From Chloroflexota bacterium (GTDB lineage: Bacteria > Chloroflexota > Anaerolineae > Promineifilales > Promineifilaceae), in NCBI GenBank assembly GCA_018004935.1, contig JAGNBF010000002.1:119453-183452 (forward strand): a stretch of 64,000 nucleotides of DNA, given 5' to 3'. The translations under genes were made by a program, and so were the position numbers. This document shows positions 51,461 to 61,100 of the stretch, one piece after another. Each line of letters starts with the position of its first letter. The first letter of the stretch is position 1. The notes below the pieces were generated by a model. It did no database searches, was not told the DNA's origin, and saw only the letters and a list, made by a program, of their open reading frames with translations.

Positions 51461-53611
51461 TCATTGATAGGGACAGCCACTGACACTTTGTGTCATAAAG
51501 ACATCCACATATAGATTAGAGGGCGGCACCATAATGCCTTGTCTCTGCCCCGTATAAACAATTGTGGTCGTGGGATCTGTTTCTATGGTGTAACAGGCAT
51601 ACACCGCATATTGCACACTTGGGACAGCCGTATAGAAGAAATAAGTACCTGTGGCGTTTGTTTCCGCAGTTGCCACCCGGGTAGGTGTAGGTACACCCGT
51701 TATCTGCACCAGATATACATCGGCTCGGAATTGCGGTACCCAGTCACTCCCGGTAAAGACACGAACCACCCCACCAATCGTCAAATTCCCTTCTGGCGTC
51801 GGTGTGGGTGTTGGGGTTTCAACCGGGGGGGTGACGAACACTTGAAGTCCATTCGTAATATTATTATCTTCATGTTCCTCCGTGATTTGAGTCACAGAGT
51901 CCACCATGCCATAAACCATATGTTCATTCCCAATACCGGTAAAACCGCCAGGAATCGTCATGGTAATAGTCCGGCTGGTGTTACCAGGCATACCACCGAG
52001 GGCAACAAAGCCAACACTATAGGTAATAGGAATCGTTGTACTAAATGGTGCCCCAACCGGATCAAAGTAAGTGTCTACATAGAAGGATTGGAGAATGTTG
52101 ATATTGCCGGTGTTTGTGATTGTATAACTGAACGTAACCGGTTCGTAACCCTGGATAGGCCCGGTAGTGACCAGTGTAGGATAGCTGACAATTACCAGGT
52201 CAGCAGGGTTTGGTGAAGGTGTGGGACTGGGTGTAACCGGGGTTGGTTGAACACAGGGCACATAGAAAGGCAAATTCACTTCATCATAGGCCCCATTAAT
52301 AGCCTGGGCATAGAAAACATAAGGGGAATTGGCTGGGGTGAACCAACTCACATCATAGTTGACGGAGAAAGTACCGTCGTGCCCACTAGGAATCGTCTGA
52401 ATGAGGGTAGACACATTCGCGTTATTACGCACATGAATGTTAATCGTCGCCTGAGAGGCTGGTGAGGTAGGCCAGTTACCCCCTTCCAAGATGATGATGG
52501 GGTCATTATTAGGAATCCAACATTCTGGACGTGCTGAGATAAACGGGCCGTTAGGCGTGGCGCTCGCTGTTGGCGTGCTAGATGGTGTGGGTGTAGATGT
52601 AGGAATGGGCGTATTGCTCGGTAATGGTGTAGGTGTTGGGGTGCCCGCCAAGACAATCGTATTATCGGTTGTGCCGTCTACCAGGTTGTCTACCAATAAG
52701 ATCATACCAGCCTCAAGTTGCCCACTGGGAATGCCGTTGTTGATGAGAATTTGCGAATCAATGGGAATATCGGTGTGACCATTACAAGCATGGCCGGGAT
52801 CTTCAAACAGAGCCGCTTCGCCTAACAGAACACCATTGGGCAACCAGATCAATTGCACATTGATAGTAGGTGCACCGCCCAAACCACCAGTCACGGGCAC
52901 AAACGTATCACCAGCCACAATAGCTGTTTCTATATCAATAGGACATCTAGGGGTTGGGGTGAACGTAGGCCGCAAGGTGTTGGTAGGAGGTGGCCCCTGG
53001 GTGGCGGTGGCGGTTTCTGTCGGGGATGGTGTGGGGGTGGCGGTAGGCCCGGCAGTAGGCACAACTGGTATGGAAGGGGGTAAACCCTGCCCCTGGTTGG
53101 TATTTCCCTGTTGACCAAAAAGCTCGTTATTGACTATTACCTGCCCCATAACAGGAATATTCTCCACAATATCAGAGAGGATGGGTGTGACAATGGGTAC
53201 GTTATAAATGACACGCACGGCCATTGGCAGGCCAGGTAAGCCAGCAAAATCTTGCTTAAAAACGCCTAAGTCATCCACACCATAGACTTCCACGACAAAA
53301 AAGTAATCGTCTTCAAAAGCGACACCTGGTTCCAGAGGCAAGCCGGTCATGTTGGTTGTTACCAAATCTTTAATGGAGGTAACACGGGGATCAGGGCAAG
53401 GATTGGGATCCGCTTCACAACTGAGATCGGCCTGACCGGTTACGGCGTAGCGTGCTCCGGCGCGGGCGGCGTTTTGTACTGATATCCAGGCCCAAAGGAT
53501 GCGGCTGGCTTCGATGATGAAAAAAACGACGAGGAGTAAGACGATGATAATGATGGCAAATTCAACGATAGCCTGACCCTGGTTTGCCGGTTTTTTTATT
53601 AAACGAGACAT
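51461..53611 (-). CDS. TadE-like protein with Thr/Pro linkers and CARDB-like domain
   Basis: The product is 716 aa. N-terminus NQGQAIVEFAIIIIVLLLVV is the TadE signal with hydrophobic stalk, followed by the conserved helix VQNAARAGARYAV. Then a first soluble domain, Pro/Thr linkers (PTPSPTETATAT; TPTPSSTPTASATP; PTPVTPSPTPSPNP), a CARDB-like domain (ADLVIVSYPTLVTTG ... FSYTITNTGNI ... ITEEHEDNNI) and a C-terminal carboxypeptidase-regulatory-like domain (ADVYLVQITGVPTPTRVATA ... TYFFYTAVPS). It is the most upstream gene of the cluster, so likely transcribed first. Confidence 0.8.
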   Translation of the reverse strand: MSRLIKKPANQGQAIVEFAIIIIVLLLVVFFIIEASRILWAWISVQNAARAGARYAVTGQADLSCEADPNPCPDPRVTSIKDLVTTNMTGLPLEPGVAFEDDYFFVVEVYGVDDLGVFKQDFAGLPGLPMAVRVIYNVPIVTPILSDIVENIPVMGQVIVNNELFGQQGNTNQGQGLPPSIPVVPTAGPTATPTPSPTETATATQGPPPTNTLRPTFTPTPRCPIDIETAIVAGDTFVPVTGGLGGAPTINVQLIWLPNGVLLGEAALFEDPGHACNGHTDIPIDSQILINNGIPSGQLEAGMILLVDNLVDGTTDNTIVLAGTPTPTPLPSNTPIPTSTPTPSSTPTASATPNGPFISARPECWIPNNDPIIILEGGNWPTSPASQATINIHVRNNANVSTLIQTIPSGHDGTFSVNYDVSWFTPANSPYVFYAQAINGAYDEVNLPFYVPCVQPTPVTPSPTPSPNPADLVIVSYPTLVTTGPIQGYEPVTFSYTITNTGNINILQSFYVDTYFDPVGAPFSTTIPITYSVGFVALGGMPGNTSRTITMTIPGGFTGIGNEHMVYGMVDSVTQITEEHEDNNITNGLQVFVTPPVETPTPTPTPEGNLTIGGVVRVFTGSDWVPQFRADVYLVQITGVPTPTRVATAETNATGTYFFYTAVPSVQYAVYACYTIETDPTTTIVYTGQRQGIMVPPSNLYVDVFMTQSVSGCPYQ

Positions 53612-54020
53612 AGTAGCTTACCTGTGCGTGAATTGCCGGGAAATGACATGCACTTCCGCCAAAAGGATAAAAGTAGGACTTGCGTGCTATGGCCAGTGTC
53701 CCACTGAACCACAATGAGCACGGTCTGGGGACCGGTTTGAGCAATCGCGTAAGTCCTAAAGAGAATGAATAAAAGATGTCATTGGCATTTTGGTCAGATC
53801 CGCGGCCGCAACCGGGTGGACTATTTGTTACCCTTTACGCTAAGATTATTGCGTTCGCGTTTTAACCCTAGAAGTGACAATTTTGCCAATGTATAAACCC
53901 ACAATAACAGATGGGTGCTAACCGGGCATTAATTGATCATTAAATGATGCGATCTCTTTATAGACTGATGGTACTAGTATAGCCTGGCAAAAATAGAAAC
54001 CAGGTTTTTACTAAGAAAAT

Positions 54021-54220
54021 TTTTGGCTGTAGGGAAAACCGTTGTGGTTGCCCTCTTCTGAGGGGGCAGGCACAAGGCCAGCCCCTACCCCAAATCATTA
54101 TTTGGTTCTTGGGGTTTTGTAGAGTACGGGCAACCCTTGTGGTTGCCCTCTTCTGAGGGGCAGGCACAAGGCCAGCCCCTACATCTGGTGTCAATATCCT
54201 GAATTCCCAAAGAACCCATT
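54021..54220. repeat. Repeat family C, two adjacent copies (inverted)
   Basis: Copy one: AAAACCGTTGTGGTTGCCCT, GAGGGGGCAGGCACAAGGCC, AGCCCCTACCC. Copy two: TTGGGGTTTTGTAGAGTACG, GGCAACCCTTGTGGTTGCCC, GAGGGGCAGGCACAAGGCCA, ATCTGGTGTCAATATCCTGA. They lie in the gap 53612-54254, whose remaining part holds one GCGGCCGC (53802) and nothing else nameable. Confidence 0.8.
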
Positions 54221-54254
54221 ATTTAAAATCTACAGATGGTGTGGAGGTCAGAAT

Positions 54255-56318
54255 TTGAACAGTTTACACCCCGCTTTTGACTGGCATGAAGTTACCCGGC
54301 TGGTTTTAACATCACGCGCTCTGGATGACCTGGAAGAAAATGAATTAACACCCCAAGGGCATGTCATTTACCAGTTTTGTGCCCGAGGACATGAACTAGG
54401 GCAGGCTCTTTTGAGTCAATTGATGGGTTACCCATTTGATGGGGTAAGCGCCTACTATCGGTCGCGGGCCTTTTTGTTGGGTATTGGCCTGACAGTAGAG
54501 GAGTCATTGGCTTCGGGTATGGGCAAGGCGCTGGGGGTAAGCCGCGGCCGCGATGTAGGTGTTGTCACCAATTTACCCCGGCGTGACAAATGCACCGTTT
54601 TGCCCATGGCTGGGGATGTGGGTTCCCAATTCACGCCAGCGGCCGGTTGGGCACAGGCTATTCAATATCGCCAGCACGTGTTAGGTGAAACCCATCTGCA
54701 AGGGAGTATCGCCATCGTTTTTGGGGGCGATGGAGCCGTCGCCACAAACGGTTTTTGGTCTGCCCTGACCATGGCCACGACGCTGGAATTGCCCCTGTTG
54801 TTTGTGGTCGAAGATAATGGTTATGCCATTTCGGTGAAAGGACCACAGCAAACACCCGGTAGTAATATTGCCGCCAATCTGGCTTCGTTTCAAAATTTAA
54901 CCATTTGGGATGGCAGTGGCACGAATCCAGCAGAAACGGCGGCGCTGGTCAAAACAGCGGTGGATCATGTACGCGAGGGTAAGGGGGCGGGTCTGTTGCG
55001 CCTGACCGTGCCGCGTCTGGCAGGCCATTCCAGTGCCGATAACCAGGCCTACAAATCTAAAGAGGTTGTAGATAGTGAATGGACACGAGACCCGGTAAAA
55101 GCAATGCGGGCCTACTTAGTGCCCACGTTGTATAGTGAGGCTGAGTGGCAGGCATTGGTAGATGAAGTGAATGAGTCGGTCCACGCGGCCGCAACACGCA
55201 TGATCGCCTCTCCAGAGCCGGACGCTCAAGAGGCTACGTCCTTTGTTTTTGCCGATAGCACGCGGCCGCAACAGGTCGGGGGTCTCATCCCTGAAGGCAT
55301 TCACCTGCCCCCTGGCTCTCCCCAACCCCATATCACCGACCCCCGTCGTATCAACATGGTGGAAGCCATTCGCCGCACCCTGGATGTAGAGCTACACACC
55401 AACCCCCGTAGCCTCATCTTTGGCGAAGATGTGGGGCAGAAAGGGGGTGTCCATGCCGCCACAATGGGGTTACAAACAGCCCACGGCGTACAACGTGTTT
55501 TTGATACCAGCCTTTCTGAAGAAGGGATCATTGGCCGGGCGGTAGGCATGGCCTTGGCCGGTCTCTCCCCGGTGGCTGAAATCCAATTCCGCAAGTATGC
55601 CGATCCTGCTACGGAACAGTTAAACAATTGTGGCACCATTCGCTGGCGCACCGCCAACCGCTTTGCCGCCCCAATGGTTGTGCGGATGCCCGGTGGCTTT
55701 GGGCGCAAACTCGGCGACCCCTGGCATAGTGTCACCAGCGAATCAGTCTACGCCCATGCCGTGGGCTGGCAAGTGGTTTTCCCCTCCAACGCCGAAGACA
55801 TGGTCGGGTTACTCCGCTATGCGCTACGAGACAACAATCCTACCATTATTTTTGAGCATCGCGCCCTCATGGATGCGGCCTGGGCCAGACGCCCCTACCC
55901 CGGCGATGAATATGTCATCCCTTTTGGTCAGGCCCGTTTGCTCAGCCAGGGAAATGATCTCACCGTTGTAACCTGGGGCGCAATGGCGGAACGGTGTGAT
56001 CAGGCGGTGCAGGAACTGGGAGAAAGCATTGACTTATTAGATTTGCGGACTATCATCCCCTGGGATAAAGAGGCGGTGTTGAGTTCCGTGCGCAAGACAG
56101 GCAAATGTTTGATTGTGCATGAAGATATCAGCATTGCTGGTTTTGGAGCAGAAATAGCCGCCGTTATTGCCCAGGAAGCATTTACCGACCTGGATGCTCC
56201 CCTGGAACGGATTGCCATGCCCTCTATACCTGTGCCTTATAGCACATTATTAATGAATGCCGTCATTCCCAGTGTGGCGGAAATCCGGCAGAAAATGTTG
56301 AGGTTATTGCAATTTTAA
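54255..56318 (+). CDS. Fused E1 alpha-beta 2-oxoacid dehydrogenase (branched-chain type)
   Basis: The product is 687 aa from TTG 54255, seven bases after GGAGG; no better ATG exists. Residues 1-330 are E1 alpha with RAFLLGIGLT, thiamine-diphosphate motif GGDGAVATNGFWSALTM (158-174) ending at N188, and VPRLAGHSSADN. Residues about 355-687 are E1 beta with INMVEAIRRTLDVEL, FGEDVGQKGGVHAATMGLQ, VFDTSLSEEGIIG and a transketolase C-domain. In most bacteria the two are separate genes. It decarboxylates a branched-chain 2-oxoacid and passes the acyl group to an E2 encoded elsewhere. Confidence 0.9.
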   Translation: MNSLHPAFDWHEVTRLVLTSRALDDLEENELTPQGHVIYQFCARGHELGQALLSQLMGYPFDGVSAYYRSRAFLLGIGLTVEESLASGMGKALGVSRGRDVGVVTNLPRRDKCTVLPMAGDVGSQFTPAAGWAQAIQYRQHVLGETHLQGSIAIVFGGDGAVATNGFWSALTMATTLELPLLFVVEDNGYAISVKGPQQTPGSNIAANLASFQNLTIWDGSGTNPAETAALVKTAVDHVREGKGAGLLRLTVPRLAGHSSADNQAYKSKEVVDSEWTRDPVKAMRAYLVPTLYSEAEWQALVDEVNESVHAAATRMIASPEPDAQEATSFVFADSTRPQQVGGLIPEGIHLPPGSPQPHITDPRRINMVEAIRRTLDVELHTNPRSLIFGEDVGQKGGVHAATMGLQTAHGVQRVFDTSLSEEGIIGRAVGMALAGLSPVAEIQFRKYADPATEQLNNCGTIRWRTANRFAAPMVVRMPGGFGRKLGDPWHSVTSESVYAHAVGWQVVFPSNAEDMVGLLRYALRDNNPTIIFEHRALMDAAWARRPYPGDEYVIPFGQARLLSQGNDLTVVTWGAMAERCDQAVQELGESIDLLDLRTIIPWDKEAVLSSVRKTGKCLIVHEDISIAGFGAEIAAVIAQEAFTDLDAPLERIAMPSIPVPYSTLLMNAVIPSVAEIRQKMLRLLQF

Positions 56319-56341
56319 ATATTAGGGTAACTATACACGTC

Positions 56342-56398
56342 AGAAACCGGGTTTTTCTCTTGTAGGGCATGAGTCGGCTAAGCAAAAACCCGGTTTCT
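56342..56398. terminator. Hairpin of the AAACCGGG type between E1 and M50 genes
   Basis: Arms AGAAACCGGGTTTTTCT and AGCAAAAACCCGGTTTCT pair well around about 20 bases. Half copies of the same motif occur near 37225-37238, 47325-47340 and 53990-54010. It may end the E1 transcript. Confidence 0.65.
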
Positions 56399-56486
56399 CC
56401 AGCGAGGCTCTATAGGTACATATCAGGTAAGACGTATGCTTTTATGACAAGTCCCACAAGCGGTTTATCCCTAGAAGCCTACCCCT

Positions 56487-57686
56487 ATGAGTTGTTTTCA
56501 ATTTTCGACAAATCCGATTGAATTGCTTTTTTACGGCCTGTCTTTACTTCAGGCGTACCGTGGTGTGCAGTTAGCCCAGATTATCTGGCGCGAACGGCAG
56601 GATTTTCAGCAAGAGCCACTCACCCGGCGCAAGGCCGCGCTGGGTGAACAAGCGGCGTTTTTCCTGGCCATTCCCCCCTCAGTGGCCCTACATGAGTTTT
56701 CTCATGCTCTGGCGATTTGGGGCTTTGGCGGCCGCGTTGTGCGTTGCGGTTATGGTTTTTATTGGGGCTTTGTCCAGGCCAATCAGATGTTTCCTGTGTC
56801 GCAAGAGTGGTTTATTGCGCTGGCTGGAACCCTCGGTTCGTTGCTTTTTGGGCTGGGGCTATGGTTGGTCTTACGCCAACACCGGAGCAGTGCCGTGCGT
56901 TTCTTTGCTTTGCGGAGTTTGCGCACACAACTGTTTTATGCGCTCATCTTCTACCCTGTCTTTTCCGCCGCTACGTTCATTGGCGATTGGCGTACCATCT
57001 ATAATTTTCGCCTGACGCCCTTCTTGAGTGGCCTGATATTGGTTTTACATGGCGTGGGGCTAGGGGCAATGTGGTATGGGCAGAAGCAGGGCTGGTTTGA
57101 GATGGAACAGGCTGATTCACTGGCAGAGCAGGCTCGTTTGCGCCAATGGGAAGCGGCCGCGCAAGCCAATCCCCAAGACGCCGCATTGCAGTTACGCTAT
57201 ATTCGTGCTTTGCGCCAGTCTGGTGCCGCCCGGCAAACGTTTGACCTGCTCACTCGCTTTCTGCAAAATTTCCCCCAGTCGGCAGAAGGTCACCTGGAAC
57301 TGGCTTTATTACAGCGGCAAAACACAGCCTCGCCCTCTCGAGCAGTTCTACAAACGTTAGAAAAAGCGGTGACACTGGGACTGCATGAAGCGCCCGCTCT
57401 GGTAACGGCCCATTCTATTTTGGGAGAACATTATTTGGGCATCAACCCGGTAGAGGCATATCACCATTTGAGCCAGGCGATTCTCGCGGCCGCAACCCTA
57501 CCCGACTCCACCCCCAATAAACTCCCCCATCTGGCCCATCTATATTACTTACGCTCTAAAGCGAATCAACTGCAAAACGCGTCCCCCCAGGCCCGTGCAG
57601 ACCTGGATGAAGCGATAGATCTGGCCCGACGAAGCGGCCGCACCGAGCAACTGGCGACGTATCAGAAACATAAGCAGTTTCTTTAA
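56487..57686 (+). CDS. M50-like membrane metalloprotease with C-terminal TPR region
   Basis: The product is 399 aa. Helices at about 8-28, 56-82, 105-125, 150-170 and 178-198. Helix two carries HEFSH (His69, Glu70, His73), the HExxH zinc motif, in the context of site-2-protease-like (M50) enzymes; a clear third ligand (NPDG/LDG motif) is not obvious, so activity is uncertain. From about 210 on the protein is helical and soluble, with TPR-like repeats (LRQWEAAAQANPQDAALQLR; FLQNFPQSAEGHLELALLQR; ARADLDEAIDLARRSG). Fusion of such a protease to TPRs is unusual. The start lies 168 bp after the E1 stop, following a hairpin. Confidence 0.75.
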   Translation: MSCFQFSTNPIELLFYGLSLLQAYRGVQLAQIIWRERQDFQQEPLTRRKAALGEQAAFFLAIPPSVALHEFSHALAIWGFGGRVVRCGYGFYWGFVQANQMFPVSQEWFIALAGTLGSLLFGLGLWLVLRQHRSSAVRFFALRSLRTQLFYALIFYPVFSAATFIGDWRTIYNFRLTPFLSGLILVLHGVGLGAMWYGQKQGWFEMEQADSLAEQARLRQWEAAAQANPQDAALQLRYIRALRQSGAARQTFDLLTRFLQNFPQSAEGHLELALLQRQNTASPSRAVLQTLEKAVTLGLHEAPALVTAHSILGEHYLGINPVEAYHHLSQAILAAATLPDSTPNKLPHLAHLYYLRSKANQLQNASPQARADLDEAIDLARRSGRTEQLATYQKHKQFL

Positions 57687-57709
57687 AGCAGTTTGCCCAT
57701 CCTGTGGCT

Positions 57710-57904
57710 TTATTTGAGTTGTTGGAGCAGGCTACGGGTTGCGGCCGCGATGTTTTGCACGGCCTGGTCAAATGTGGGCTGGTTGGCGCGGGATGGCTGG
57801 CGATAACCAGATACTTTGCGTACAAACTGGAGCGCGGCCGCGGTAATTTCCTCATCCGTCACTGGAACCTCTACCTGGCGTAACTGCTTAATACTCCGAC
57901 ACAT
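57710..57904 (-). CDS. DUF2277 family small protein
   Basis: The product is 64 aa from ATG 57904 (GAGGTGA upstream); a GTG two codons earlier is an alternative. Seen MCRSIKQLRQ and VRKVSGYRQPSRANQPTF, the two conserved blocks of DUF2277. These are small helical proteins of unknown function, widespread in Actinobacteria and Chloroflexota. It faces the M50 gene 24 bp away (convergent). Two GCGGCCGC copies are in it (57741, 57833). Confidence 0.88.
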   Translation of the reverse strand: MCRSIKQLRQVEVPVTDEEITAAALQFVRKVSGYRQPSRANQPTFDQAVQNIAAATRSLLQQLK

Positions 57905-57983
57905 ATTCACCTCACATCAACCGTCTGGTACCCGTTCAGTTCAGAAACGGTTTTAGGCCATTTTGGATGACTTCAGCGGATTT

Positions 57984-58070
57984 ATACTTACCATGGTCAT
58001 AAAATGTCATTTTATGACCATAGTAAGTATCACTGAGCAATTTGCTGTGGCCGGTCTCTTGAGCGAATCT
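57984..58070. terminator. Long inverted repeat after the alpha-2-macroglobulin gene, with a family-G fragment
   Basis: Arms ATACTTACCATGGTCATAAA (57984-58003) and TTTATGACCATAGTAAGTAT (58011-58030) pair over 20 bp with one mismatch around ATGTCAT. A related half occurs at 2086-2110. Then TGCTGTGGCCGGTCTCTTGA (family G) follows. On the minus strand it would fold soon after the stop at 58132. Confidence 0.7.
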
Positions 58071-58131
58071 TAAGAGGCTACCGGTTCGCCCCACAAAACC
58101 GGTAGCCCTGTTTTCATCATGAGGGATGCGT

Positions 58132-61100
58132 TTACTCTTCAATCACAAACAGCATCCCCTCGCTCCGGCCAAACAGTTCGGGGAAGAACTCCTCGCGGGC
58201 CAGGGTGGGCCGTACCTGATAAACACCCGGAATGGTGGTTTGCAGGTAGTAAGTGTATTGGTAGGTTCCGGCGGGTAGGAATTCGCTGTAGAACACCACC
58301 TTCTCATCCCGATATTCAATACGGTTGAAGTACCACCAACCCCAATAACCATAGAAGTAATCCCCTTCCCGACTGATGCCCCCTTCCAGGCTGGCACTCG
58401 TCTCCAGGCCGGGGTCAATCGCTTCGGCTCCGGCGGGGATGTAATCTTCGACAATGGCGTACACCAGGTCGTTTTCGGCCACGATGGTGAGTTGGACGCG
58501 CACCTGTTGCCCGGCGGAGATGCGGGTGATGGGTTCACACGTCTCTTCTTCCGGGTCGCAGGTCGCATCGTAGTAGGTGCGTTGCACGGTGATGCCGCGA
58601 CTGGTGGCGTTAATGGCCGAAGCGTCAATGAAGCTGTCCAGGTAGGCGGTGTAATACAGGTTGCCGTTGCCGTTCAGATATTGGAAGTCGAGGAAGTTCA
58701 CTTCTTCGGGAACCAGGGTGTTGAGGGGGATGGAGACGTGGACGGTTTCAGCCAGGTTGTCCTGGGTGAACTCCCCTTCAGCCATTGTAATCAGATTGTT
58801 CTGGAACAGGTAGTCGTAATTGGCTTCCAGTTCACCGGAGATGACCATCCAGTCGGCCAGGGCGTGAATACTCCAGGCGGTTTCGTAGGTGGTAGGCCAA
58901 TGTCCGGCGGTGCGGGCGACCATCAGCCAGCGCACGACGTTGGGCAGAATCAGGTTGTCCGGTTCGACGCGGAGCATGGCGGAGAGGCTGATGGCTGTGC
59001 CGCTGATGTCACTGCTCAGGTTGTTCCAATCCTGTTCGATGTTTTCCCAGTGCGCCCCAGCGGCGGTCAGGTTGGCGGTGTCGTTCAGGTCGGCGATGAG
59101 GCTTTGGGCTGGCGAGGAGTCGGTGTTGCCGGTCAGGTCGTACACCATCACCAGATAGGCTTTGGCATAGGGATTGAGCAGATCACGGTGTTCGCTGAAC
59201 AGCTCATCGGCGAAGGTGGCGGTTTCGGCGTTGCCGTGTTCGGCCAGGATGTAGAGGTAGTATGCCTGCCGGTTGATTTCCCAGGTTTCGCTGAGGGTTG
59301 TGGCGGGGGCGACGAGGCCGGTGATGTAGTTCGCGGCCGCGTCCAGCACCTCGGTACTCACCTCAAACCCGGCCCGCTCGGCCATGATCAGGGCGAAGAA
59401 GGCGTGGGCGGTCAGGAAGTCGTCGCTCTTGTCGCTGTAACACCAGCCCCAGCCGCCATCGAACCGTTGCAGGCTCTCCAGGGCGGGGATGTCCAGGTTG
59501 ATGAGATTAGCCAGACGGTTACGCAAAGCCGTGTCATTGACATCTAGCTGATCCAGGGCGTAAACGATGGACGACGTAGCCACGATCCGGTCGGCAAAAC
59601 CATAGGGGCAAACGATGGGGAAGTCGTACTCTTCGGTGTAGGTGAGAGCGTCGAGGAGCGCGGCCGCGAGCGAAGCCGTCATCTCCACTTCCACTGTACC
59701 CTGCCGGTCATCAAAACCAGGGGGCAAGATCACTCCTTCCACCCGGCGGCCCGGCTCCGTCAACATACCCGATGTGCCGACAATGTCCTCACCGGTGTAA
59801 CGGTAAACCGGAATCAGTTGATTTGGCCCTTCGCCAAAGGTTGGTTTGCTGGCATCGCTGTACTCATCATTGCTGACGCGGAAAGTCAGGTCGGCCGACT
59901 CCACATCATCCACGACCACCGGCCAACGGACTAATGTACTCCCGCCAGAGCGGATAGTCACGGTTTGGTCGGCGTCTGTTTGCAGAGTAACGCCGCTGGC
60001 ATTGAGGCGAACAGTGACGGTTTGAGATGCGCCAGAGTTGTTGTTGACAATCGCGCCCAGTTCAATCACGTCGCCCACATTCATGAAGCGGGGGGTGACG
60101 GGGCGGATGAGCAACGGTTTGGTGGAGATGATGTCGCTATAGGTTTGGCCGACGAGGGTATCGGTGGTAGCGGCTTTGGCACTCATGCGCCAGGTGGTCA
60201 AATTGTCGGGCAGGTCCACGGTGACGGTGGCTGTGCCATCGGCCCCGGTGGTGACAACGGCGGCCCAGTAAGCGGTGTCACGAAAATCTTTACGCACATC
60301 GTTCTCATCTTGTTGATCCCGTAAGGCGACAGATTCCGCGGCATCGTCGCCGCCACCACCACCACCCAAACCACCTGCCGGGTTAGGAATCTCCAATTCC
60401 AGCCCTTCTCCACTGTAGAATAACCCCGAACCCAGGCGGCTACGGAGCGGTTGCGGCGAGTAGAACGCTTCAACCATCGGTGGGGCGTTGTCTGGTTTGA
60501 GGCTAAGGACAGCCAGGTCTACTAAGGCCAACGAAACATCGGCCTGCACCGGGTTCCCGGCATAATCCGTGACCTCAATGGTGTAGGTGGCGGTTTCGCC
60601 GGGTTGGTACAGTTCTCGGTCAGCGGTGACAGATATGTTCAGGGCCAGTTGTTCCGGGTTGACCGTGAGTTCGGTCATGCCCAGGCGGATATCGGCGAAG
60701 GTGGTATTGCCGAGTGTGCCTTGCACCGCCACCACGCTCACATACACATTGGGGGCAAAGTCGGCGGTGATAGGAATTTCCAGAGTGGTGCTACTGCTTT
60801 CCAGGGTGATAACCCGTTCTTCCATCACCGTGCCGCGCTCGATGATGAGCCAGGCTTTGACCGGCCCGGCAAAGGGGGATTGCATCAGAATCGTGGCGGT
60901 ATCGCCGACGGTGTATTCGTTGTTGTCCGGCGTCAAATCCATGCGCCGTTCTCGGGCGTCGGTGCGCCAGCCGCTAAAGCCGGGGTCCATCACCCAGAGG
61001 TAGGTGGAACTGGTGGTGCTGTGGCCGCCGCTATCGGTGGTGGTGGCTTTGGCGACGTAGGTTCCGCCCTCTTCGGGGGTAAAGGTAGCGGTTGCTTCAC

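Noticed and set aside
58492..59547. A 351-codon plus-strand frame inside the alpha-2-macroglobulin gene
   Set aside because: Antisense shadow of a GC-rich gene; the minus-strand frame has continuous domain signatures and the plus-strand product is low-complexity Gly/Val/Gln.
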